Shown here: one piece after another, positions 55,899 through 64,000 of the stretch
Position numbering within the stretch: the first letter of the stretch is position 1
Layout: every line of letters begins with the position of its first letter
Source of the DNA: Paraspadella gotoi
Lineage: Eukaryota > Chaetognatha
NCBI GenBank assembly: GCA_051294375.1
Contig: CM119263.1
Span: 3,618,785-3,682,784 of the forward strand
DNA length: 64,000 bases
Direction of reading: 5' to 3'
The notes under the pieces: model-generated
Database searches by the model: none
Told to the model about the DNA's origin: nothing
Seen by the model: the letters and a program-made list of their open reading frames with translations, nothing else
Translations under genes and position numbers: made by a program

Positions 55899-56087
55899 CC
55901 GGGTGAGAGAGAGAGAGAGAGATTTATGAGAGAGAGAGGAATGAGTAGAGAGATGAGCCAGAGAGAAAGAATAGATGATAGATCTGAAAGACGAGAGAGA
56001 GAGAGAGAGCGAGAAATGAGAGAGAGAGAGAGAAAATATCGACAAAGACTTGAGTCTATCGACGAAGGCCTGTCAAGAGACGATCAG
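55899..56087 (+). CDS. Arg/Glu-rich exon read through a GA microsatellite (copy B)
   Basis: Between CTTTTACAG and CAG/GTGCGT lies an exactly in-frame 63-codon stretch. It starts PGEREREREF-like, contains MSREMSQRERIDDRSERRER and ends KYRQRLESIDEGLSRDDQ. The last 18 residues are not repetitive, are conserved at the DNA level in copy C and lie against a consensus donor, so this looks like a genuine exon, with the GA repeat encoding RE dipeptides. RE-rich segments are known from splicing and polyadenylation factors (for example U1-70K, FIP1L1), but that alone does not assign it. It could belong to gene Y, 1.8 kb upstream. Confidence 0.5.
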
Positions 56088-56109
56088 GTGCGTTCACGAC
56101 GGAACGGGA

Positions 56110-56295
56110 AGGCGATAGAAAGGAGAACAGGCGTTAGAGGAGAGGGAGAGAGAGACAGGCTTTAGAGGGAGAGGAGACGGCGATAGATGGGAGAGGGAGA
56201 CCAGACGATAGAGGGAGAGGTAGACAGGTGATAGAGGGAGAGGTGAGACAGGCGATAGAGAGACAGTGATAGAGGGGAGCGATAGAGGGAGGACA
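56110..56295. repeat. Minisatellite GGCGATAGAGGGAGAGGGAG (copy B)
   Basis: About six to seven units of about 23 bases, downstream of the RE exon donor. Equivalent in copy C: 63,838-64,000. Confidence 0.85.
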
Positions 56296-57190
56296 GTGAG
56301 AAGAGTCAGCTCATTAGAAAGAAAGAAGCATTCGAGTGAGACTAAGTCAGGCCTCTCCTGAGGACGACAGTCATTATAAACGCAGATGACAAGCGTTGGA
56401 GATTTGAACGAAGAAGACGGTTGAATAGTCACAGTGAAAAAGTCTCACGAAACAAAAATATTTTATATATTTTTAAATATTTTTCCGCCAAGTGAGATTT
56501 TTGTGACTTACCTCGCATGAAACAGTATGCTGATCACCGATACCTACGAATTCTCTTTTGTATTTCCTTCCTGTGATTCTGTCCCTCTGATACTGTCGAC
56601 CTCGTGAATCCTCACTGCGTCTCAGTTATTCCAATCGATTTTCGAGTCTAACGATATCGCGACTCTCCGCAGTCGTTTTGTTGTTGGGTCGTTGTTCGTT
56701 TGTTTGTTGTAGCTTCATTACCGTGGTGACCCAAATTTAGAAGTCTGAGGATTCACATGACTCTCGCCACAGTTTCTCTTTTGTCATCCTTTGTTTTTCC
56801 TTGTTTTTTTTTTTGCTTCTGTTTTTACATAATTTCAGATAGTTTTGATTGTTTGTTCAACTGTCAAAAAGAAATCACAGAATGAGTGAATAAATAAAAA
56901 CAAACAATAATAACTTCTGGATCGAGACAACAACAACAACAACAACAACAACGACGACGTACGACAAACGTGATGAAAAAAGATCAAGTTTTCTGCTCTC
57001 TTCAACTTTTTTGATGTTCTGCAGGAACAACGGCCGAATAAACCGTTCTATATAGCGATGAAGGAGTTTAATCTTTTCTCTTCTCCTCTTGTAGAGACAT
57101 TGGCGAAGCGAAATTAACAAAAAAGAAAAAAACTATAATATCAAATAGAAGAAAATGTCATTTTTTCTTCACATTTTTTTTTCTGACGCT
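56296..57190. other. End of array copy B, no gene
   Basis: Ordinary sequence with an AAC/ACG array at 56,925-56,960. At about 57,225 the sequence joins the block preceding gene X copy C (GGTCTGTTCCACTTACTTT, as at 46,180). No gene supported. Confidence 0.5.
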
Positions 57191-57638
57191 TTCGTTCGTA
57201 TAACCTGACTTTTTTTCATGTTGCATGCGTTCGGTCTGTTCCACTTACTTTAAAAATGGAAATAATTCGCTTATAGTTCGTTGCTCATTTATTAAGGCAA
57301 AGCCTCAAATCTAAGTGACTGCACGCGCCGCCTTCAGGAAATTCTAAAACTATAAGGAATAAAAGACGGAATTTCGATGCAGTGCATGTCATAAATAACG
57401 GGCTAAAAAGTTATAGTAGTCATGTAGTCATGTCATTTGAATTACAGTTCTTATTTTTTATTAAAAAAAACTGTAGTTCGTCCCGACGCGAAAGACGCCA
57501 TTTTCTCTAAGATCATAATAAAATCTCCTCTTTCCGTTCTCTTTCCCCGATTTTTTCAAATTCCCATTTTTTTTCTAGAATATTTTCTCTTTTTTAAATT
57601 TTTTTTTTGGGGGGTGGGGCCGACGAATTCAGCGCAGC

Positions 57639-57951
57639 ATGAACCGCATTCCGCGCGGCGCGGGTGTCATGTTTGACGTCATGCGTCGCCACATCTTGAA
57701 GAATCCGGAAGTGTATTGGCAAATGGAAGCGAAAAGGATGCCGACGAACCGATTGGGTAGAGAGAGAGAGAGAGAGAGAGAATTGAATTGTATTATTGAA
57801 TTGTATTAAAGAAACGGGCTTTGGGCTACATTGTGCCCCTAAAAGCTACATCAATTTACAAAACGATATTCACAAGTTGAAAAGTATTTAAAGATATAAA
57901 CGAAAATCGGGTAGAGTTTTTATCCTAAACATGTTTCATGAAATCTTTCCA

Positions 57952-58008
<57 letters not shown>

Positions 58009-58797
58009 ATCCACTAATCCACTTCTCTTTTCCTCCTCAGCTTCCACCTCCTCATCCTTCTATTATCTCGAATCAGCTGCTCTTCACAAAAATGATTTTT
58101 TCTTTCTTCGCGATTTCAACTCAAACGTCTCGAGTCACGAATCGGGCGACGCCGCAGCCGCAGCCGCCGATGCCGACGCCGACACCGCCGCCGACTCTGC
58201 CGACGCCGCCCTCTACAAATTAGACGTCGGCGGCGCCAACTCCAGCGACAACAACAGCAACGACAACAACAGCAGCGGGGAGTCTCCGCTGTTGACGGCG
58301 ATGGCAGGGAAAGGCTTCGTGAGTCGAGATGGCGCTGGGTAAGTTTGGTTGACGACGAGGTAAGTCATATTTAAGAATTTTAAAAAGAGATTGAACGATG
58401 CATGTTAACAAAAAAGCAAAGTTAAATAAAACACATATGTCGTTGAAAATCGTGTCAAACATTTGGCCGCTGAGTTCTCTCGCTTGGTCTCTCTCTCGCT
58501 TCGTCCCATTTTACCAACTGACGAATCGCCTCCTCGCAGAAGCGTCCCGTCACGGTCATCTTCGTCGTCCTCATCGTCGTCGCCTCCGCCTCACGACGAC
58601 AACGACGTCTTCGACGACGACGAAAACGAAAACGCGATGAAACCGCCGAAACCAAAACCGCCTAAAATCCCCAAGAAGCCCCAGGGTCTGANNNNNNNNN
58701 NNNNNNNCCCAAGAAGCCCCAGGGACTGAAGAAAGGAGACAAGGGTCACATCCCCAAGAGGGTGGGGCGCACTCACAAACTCGGGGAGTACATGTAG
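57639..58797 (+). CDS. Gene X, copy C (three exons)
   Basis: Exons 57,639-57,756, 58,041-58,338 and 58,540-58,797 (TAG). This copy gives the cleanest exon 2: FNSNVSSHESGD, an Ala/Asp run, ALYKLDVGGANSSDNNSN, GESPLLTAMAGKGFV. Exon 3 reads PPPHDDNDVFDDDENENAMK, KPPKPKPPKIPKKPQGL and GHIPKRVGRTHKLGEYM. Exon 3 contains a 16-base N gap (58,691-58,706) with the same CCCAAGAAGCCCCAGGG on both sides, so about 40 bases are probably an artificial duplication. Exon 1 is one base short in two places compared with copy A. Confidence 0.65.
58691..58706. other. Probably false N gap inside gene X exon 3
   Basis: Both flanks carry CCCAAGAAGCCCCAGGG; copies A and B have it once. Removing the gap and one flank restores the frame. 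Confidence 0.8.
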
Positions 58798-59300
58798 AGG
58801 GTGTCGGTGGGCGTGCCGCGAGGGGGCGGGATGGGGGGGGAGAGAGAAGTGACGCCATCTTGAGTCCGGAGTGAGAAGTTGATTCATTCGAAGGACGAAA
58901 AAGTCAAATGAAGATCGAAAAGACGGAGAAATGAAGATTATCTTTGAGGGATGGGAGAAATGGGATTTTTGGGAGAGGCGTCTGTTATCGCATCTGATAT
59001 TGCATCTCCCTATTGCAACCGCCATTGCATTTATATTTTAACTTAGCTATCCTGTTGCTTTGAATAGAACGAAATGATGAATCTCTAATCGTTTCTTTTC
59101 AAAATAAAAATAGAAAGTTGAATGATTTTTTTAAAATTTTAATGGGAAGCTAAAAAAATACTCTTTCTGCTGATAAGTTTTAAGAGACAATTTAATAACA
59201 GACAACTTACTAATTTTTCCTTTTTTTTTTAGAAAAAAAATCCTTTTATGAACTTTTTTTATAACTTACTTTCTTTCTTTCTTTCTTTCTTTCCCTTTTT

Positions 59301-59380
<80 letters not shown>

Positions 59381-60042
59381 TCCTACTTTCCCTTTCGTTT
59401 GTTCCGCTCTTCATAAAACGCGCTTGAACTATTATAAAGTCGGACGTCCTTTCTTTCCACTTTTCTCCCTCTTCTCTCCTCCTCCTCCTCCTCCTCCTCC
59501 TCGTCATTTTCTTGATATCCATCCCGGGTCACCCCACATTTTTTCCCTTAGAGAATCTCCCATGTGTGGATTAATGATTTATTAACTTTTTCCATTTATT
59601 AGTTATCATCATCCCTTTTTATATTTTAATATTCATACTTTGGTAGCTCAATCGATTCGAACGGAGACGACGACGCCGAATATAACAACGAAGACGACGA
59701 CGAAGTCTTTGTACTTTGTGACCCGTAGTGGTCAGGAAGAATGGCCGTTCGTATCCAAACAGAATGACCTTGTTATGTCTGACCTTTTTCAGCCAATGTA
59801 AATACGTATTTGTTAATATATGTTTTCTATTCTCATAAAAATCACGTCTCGAATTTTTCTCTAAATTCTTCTTTTTAGAGATATTACGCGGGCCATATCC
59901 TCGCAGTTATTAAAATCGTGTAAACTTCGCGCAGTTTCGGGGAAGAGAACTATATGTTCACCGCAAATACGCCCTGCGGCGGTCTTCGGGGGATATCATT
60001 CCCGCAAATCCCCGCCCCAATTCTTGACGGGGCGAGAATGGC

Positions 60043-60107
<65 letters not shown>

Positions 60108-60780
60108 ACAAACGTTCTTTTTTTTGGGCTTCAAAGGTATCTCAATGGCGATAACAATGAGGGTCACAGATTTGAATTTTTTTTGCTTTCTTTATATAAT
60201 TTTTTAATCACTACAGATAATATTGACAGAAAAAGTAAAAAAAAAAAGAAGAAAAAAGAAAGAAAAAATTATGGAAAAAAAAAGAAAAAGGAAAGAAAAG
60301 AAGAAAAAGATAATTAAAGAAGAAAGAAAGAAAGACAATATAGTATATTGTAAGTGTAAAAAAGTGTGTTATTTAGCTGGATATACAGCTTTCGATGGAA
60401 TAGAGTGCTGATGAAGACTTGAATTAAAATCAAACACAACAACAAACAAATGTCTTTTTCTCAATTTAAAACACAAAGATGCTAAGAGAGAGAGAGAGAG
60501 AGAGAGAGAAGAGAGAGAAACAGGGAGAGACAAAATAATACATTATGTAATGTACGACAAGGAATAAGTTTAAACTAATGGTGAATTTAACAATTATTCT
60601 AATAATAAATAAATAGTAATGAAAGGAAAGAAAGTTTTTAAATGTGAAATGATACATTTTTATGAGGGATAGATAAGTTAAATTGAAAAATTAAGAATTA
60701 AGATAGGAATGAATCTAAATGCAAATAAAATATTATTTTAAATTAGGATTGTTAAGGTTTCTTATGTTTCAGTTAAAAAT
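58798..60780. other. 3' flank of gene X, copy C
   Basis: Same blocks as copy B: a long CTTT array (59,270-59,385, the purest of the three), CCT array (59,478-59,500), GACGACGACG and inverted GACCACTACGG module (59,660-59,790), CT array (60,045-60,093), A/G-rich stretch (60,238-60,345) and GA array (60,485-60,510). No gene supported. Confidence 0.6.
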
Positions 60781-60809
60781 TTTTTATAACAAGGACTGCC
60801 CATGATGAT

Positions 60810-60935
60810 GATTCACGGCGGGGACAGGGCTTCAAACGTCAATCCCCACAAAAATAGTGGCGGGGATTCTCCGCCGTGGATAAGGCAGAAGGCTTCAAAC
60901 AGTAATCCCCGTAAAAAATAGTGGTAGGGATTCCC
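60810..60935. repeat. Short tandem/inverted repeat block (copy C)
   Basis: Counterpart of 52,735-52,925, with the same CACGGCGGGG / CTCCGCCGTGG pair. Confidence 0.6.
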
Positions 60936-61329
60936 CAAAACAGAGAGAAAAAAGGCAGTTTTGCGTGAACAGAAAGAGGGTGCAGTTGAAACTTCCCCGT
61001 ATAGCCAGGTTCAAACTGCGCCTTATTGGACGGCGTCATACTTGTCTTTTTAAGTCACCGCAATACCAAGATTTTCTGATTTGCTTATTTCTAACAAAAA
61101 TACATTTCTTTCTCTAAAGTAGCTTTTTCTTCTCTCTTATTCTCACCTAAGTTTTTCCTGTTCTCCCCCTTTCCTCCCTCTCTGCCCCCTTCCCCTTCTC
61201 TCTCCCCCCTTTCTTCCCCCCTCGTCCACTCCCCACTCCCCTACCCTCCTCCCCCTCATTTCTCCTTTTATTATTCTTCCTCTTTTGTCTTTTGTCTTTT
61301 GATTAATGACTTCACTTTCAGCGCCATTC

Positions 61330-61948
61330 ATCAAAGGATCAGCGATCAAACCCGTTCCCTTCGCCTCGCTCCAATTTCGGCGTTGGTTTCCTCTCGACTG
61401 ATGGGAGTCTGGAGGTGGCGGCGGCTGCGGCGGCGGCGGCGGCTGCGGCAGCAGCGGCGGTTGAGGTTAAGTCTCGAAGAAATATTGGCGAGAATTGAAG
61501 CCGTTATCGATGGTCGGATCCTTGGCGCCACGCCTACCAATGCTTTCTCGCAAACGAATGCCACGGCCTTGGCAAAATCGACCGCGATAACGTTCAAATA
61601 GACGCCACGTCGCCACGGTCACGTTTGCTACGAACGCAATTCGGAATATTTGTCAGCAACGGTCATTGACTCCAAAGCCGTCTGGGCAAATGTACTTATC
61701 TTGCCACGGGTTATACGACACGATTGCCGTGGTTTCTGAATTAAGTTTGGCCTATTGCCGTGTCTAGCCGGCAAGCCTTCATCAAGTTAGACGTCATCCT
61801 TGCCACGGACGTGTCGCAACCCTTTCCAAGGCCCAGACGGCTGCCACGGCAGCGGCGCCCTCCTCGTCACTCCTGAAACCTTCGGCCTTCGTTCTCGACT
61901 TCCACTCGAAAGGAAACAAAGAGCGAAACGAAGTCGCCGCTAATTGTT
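61330..61948 (+). other. Region upstream of gene Y, copy C; possible 5' exon
   Basis: Contains a GGC/GCG run (Ala or Gly, by frame), then LEEILARIEAVIDG, TPTNAFSQTNATALAKSTA, and after a shift TVTFATNAIRN; further on a segment reads HSKGNKERNEVAANCYGVDG. Pieces of good protein-like sequence separated by frame changes suggest a damaged or badly read coding exon leading into gene Y. Comparison with copy B (53,330-53,973) gives the same pieces in other frames. Confidence 0.3.
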
Positions 61949-62512
61949 ATGGCGTCGATGGAGGAGGAACATTGGAGCCGGTGGAGGAAAAAGGAAAAAA
62001 GGAAAGGGGGAAGAAGGAAAATAAGAAAAGAGAATATAGTGAAAAAAAAGGAAAAAAGGAAAGGGAGGAAGAAGAAAAAAAGAAAGAGAATAAAGTGGAG
62101 GACAAAAACAAAAAGGAAAAGGAGGAAGAAGGAAAATAGGAAAGAGAATATAGTGAAGGAAAAAGGAAAAAAGGAAAGGGAGGAAGAAGAAAAAAAGAAA
62201 GAGAATATAGTGGAGGAAAAAGGAAAAAGGAAAGGAAGGAAGGTGGAGGAAGAAGAAAAAAGAAAGAGAATAAAGTGGAGGACAAAAGGAAAAAGGAAAG
62301 GGAGAAAAGAAGGAAAAAAGGAAAGAGAATATAGTAGAGAAAAAAGGAAAAATGGAAAGGGAGGAAGGTGGAGGAAGGGGGTAAGAAGGAAAGAGAGGAA
62401 GGTTGAGGAAGAAAAAAAAATTAAAGAGAGAAAAAGAATAAAGTGGAGGAAAGAGGAAAAAAAGTTGAAGAAAAGAAAGGAAAGTGAAGGAAAGAGAAAA
62501 CAAGAACGGTAA
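61949..62512 (+). CDS. Gene Y start, copy C (187 open codons)
   Basis: ATG at 61,949 opens MASMEEEHWSRWRKKEKRKG and stays open to 62,512 through the GGAAAA purine tract, giving Lys/Arg/Glu-rich sequence. Copy B has SLERLVEEKG where this copy has HWSRWRKKEK, so one of the two has an indel after codon 7; the Leu-containing version of copy B is the more usual protein composition. Open length in a stop-poor purine tract is weak evidence by itself. The shared start is the better sign. Confidence 0.35.
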   Translation: MASMEEEHWSRWRKKEKRKGGRRKIRKENIVKKKEKRKGRKKKKRKRIKWRTKTKRKRRKKENRKENIVKEKGKKEREEEEKKKENIVEEKGKRKGRKVEEEEKRKRIKWRTKGKRKGRKEGKKEREYSREKRKNGKGGRWRKGVRRKERKVEEEKKIKERKRIKWRKEEKKLKKRKESEGKRKQER

Positions 62513-63673
62513 TTCAAATGTGTTGCGCCGCAGTGACCATAGCACGTGTTTATTTTAACATGATATGACATTATATGACATGACGACGTGACATGATATG
62601 ACTACATGACTACCATAACTTTCTTGGCCCGTGCATTTATGACAAGCACTCCATCGGAATTTGTCTTTTGCCTTTTGTCTTTATTTCCTGAAGGTGGTGC
62701 TAGCAGTCCCTTAGATTTGAGGTTTTTTCTCGTCTTAACAAATGATCAAACAACTATATTCAAGTTATGAAAATTTTTAACGTAAGTGGGACAGACCGAC
62801 GGACAGGCATACCAATGGACCGACCGATCGACCGACAGACCGACCGAAAATTGACTTACTGAGTTGTTCCGCGAGTATTCGCGTCGCAACTAAAAAGAGG
62901 AAAGTTAAAGGGGAGAGAGATATTGATCAATAAAAGAGACGGGAAGGAAAAAGTAAAACAAGTAAATGGAAAGAAGGCATGGAATAGGAGGAAAGTAAAG
63001 CAAGGAAGAGCAAGGTGAAGCAAGGTTTAGAATAAAAATGAAAATAAAGAGGAAGGAAAAGATATAGAAATGAGAAAGAGAAAATGTGAGAGAATATAAA
63101 CGACGTCGGGAGTTTTGATTGGTCAGAAATTTTATCCAATGAGATTTCTTTTCTGAGCGACTCTTATTTCGTTTAAAAAACTTGCGATAAATAGGGCTTC
63201 TTCGATAATTACAATAAGTGAGTATAATGATTAATGTATATTTTTTTGAAATATTTGTAGTATTATCAAATATTTGGTTACCTTTTGATTTGAAGGAGGA
63301 GAATTTCGCTTTGACTCTCGATGTGATTGAATACATTTTTTGTTTTTTTTCTTTAGCGACATCGAAAAAAAAATTGAGACTAAATTTTAATATATATAAT
63401 TATATATATATGTATTAAAAGGAAAACAAATAGCCTCTAGGGCCGTATATTTATTTTTAAAAAATAAGGAAAAAGGCATTGGTTTTATTTTAATCAGATT
63501 TAAAGTCAAGTTTGTTTTTTAATATATACAAAGTGTCAATTTTTTTTTGTGGATAATCGCTTACTTTTTTTTATTACGTTTTCTTTTCATCAAGTTTCTC
63601 GTAAGTTTAATTTTTTAAGCACTTGGAGTGGAAATTAGTTAAGTTTTAGACGTAATTCCATGTACTTTTACAG
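62513..63673. other. Intron or flank with family 3 end (copy C)
   Basis: Counterpart of 54,641-55,898: GACCGACC run, hairpin 62,864-62,890 followed by CTAAAAAG, then AT-rich DNA to the TTTTACAG acceptor. Confidence 0.5.
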
Positions 63674-63677
63674 CCGG

Positions 63678-63713
<36 letters not shown>

Positions 63714-63732
63714 AAGAGAGAGAAGAGAGAGA

Positions 63733-63765
<33 letters not shown>

Positions 63766-63817
63766 AAATATCGACAAAGACTTGAGTCTATCGACGAAGG
63801 CCTGTCAAGAGACGATC
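63674..63817 (+). CDS. Arg/Glu-rich exon, copy C (frame off by one)
   Basis: Counterpart of 55,899-56,087 with the TTTTACAG acceptor, the GA array, the final AAATATCGACAAAGACTTGA stretch and the CAG/GTGCGG donor. The distance from acceptor to the KYRQRLESIDEG segment is not a multiple of three here, which could be slippage or read error in the GA array. Confidence 0.4.
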
Positions 63818-63837
63818 AGGTGCGGTCACGACGACGG

Positions 63838-64000
63838 GAAGGCGATAGAAGGAGACAGGCGTTAGAGGGAGAGGGAGAGAGAGACAGGCTTTAGAGGGAG
63901 AGGGAGACTGGCGATAGAGGGAGAGGGAGACAGACGATAGAGGGAGAGGTAGACAGGTGATAGAGGGAGAGGGAGACAGGCGATAGAGGGAGACAGTGAT
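63838..64000. repeat. Minisatellite GGCGATAGAGGGAGAGGGAG (copy C)
   Basis: Counterpart of 56,110-56,295, running to the window end. Confidence 0.85.

Noticed and set aside
60839-61039. Minus-strand frame with repeated FYGDYCLKP / FCGD motifs as a repeat protein
   Set aside because: The motif repeat comes from a two-unit DNA tandem repeat; copy B gives a different translation and no other units exist.
61867-62571. 234-residue minus-strand Phe/Ser/Pro-rich frame
   Set aside because: It is the antisense of the GGAAAA purine tract, which has few stops on the pyrimidine strand. The composition is purely repeat-driven and copy B does not keep it.

Overview
This window looks like a piece of an invertebrate animal genome. 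It is AT-rich, its genes are split by introns with GT..AG borders, there are no operons or Shine-Dalgarno sites, GA/CT microsatellites are very abundant, and several short-repeat families end in hairpins. One family has tandem core repeats, a CCGT-type tetranucleotide run and a terminal hairpin. That is the layout of the 'pearl' (Helitron/Helentron-like) elements of bivalves and of DINE-1 of flies, so a mollusc or related lophotrochozoan is my best guess (inference, low confidence). Duplicated copies differ by very many 1-base indels, mostly in homopolymers, and some N gaps are flanked by the same sequence twice. The assembly therefore seems to come from uncorrected long reads, and broken reading frames should be read with that in mind.

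Layout. 1-7.5 kb: edge of a segmental duplication, then a diverged tail-to-tail inverted gene pair (about 1.05-5.64 kb) encoding a probable secreted protein, then four further minus-strand exon candidates. 7.5-12.4 kb and 13.9-23.4 kb: two copies of one segmental duplication. They carry a small TATA-driven gene, a candidate first exon and a candidate last exon. Copy 2 is enlarged by a 2.9-kb mosaic insertion and a 1.8-kb insertion. 23.4-38.5 kb: mainly repeats and AT-rich DNA, including pearl-like elements, a hairpin-ended family, a 0.98-kb tandem duplication with large palindromes, and minisatellites. 38.6-40.0 kb: an intact intronless 310-residue ORF with motifs resembling UAP56-binding motifs of mRNA-export adaptors, and a double CCAAT-box region upstream. 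44.2-44.6 kb: candidate EGF-like exons. 46-64 kb: a three-copy tandem gene array. Every copy has the same three-exon gene (here gene X). Copies B and C, about 8.0 kb long, also hold a second locus (gene Y, Lys/Glu-rich start) and an Arg/Glu-rich exon read through a GA microsatellite.

I could not assign gene X, gene Y or the inverted pair to known families. Their reality rests on conserved splice sites and reading frames between copies. No rRNA, intact tRNA or CRISPR was seen.
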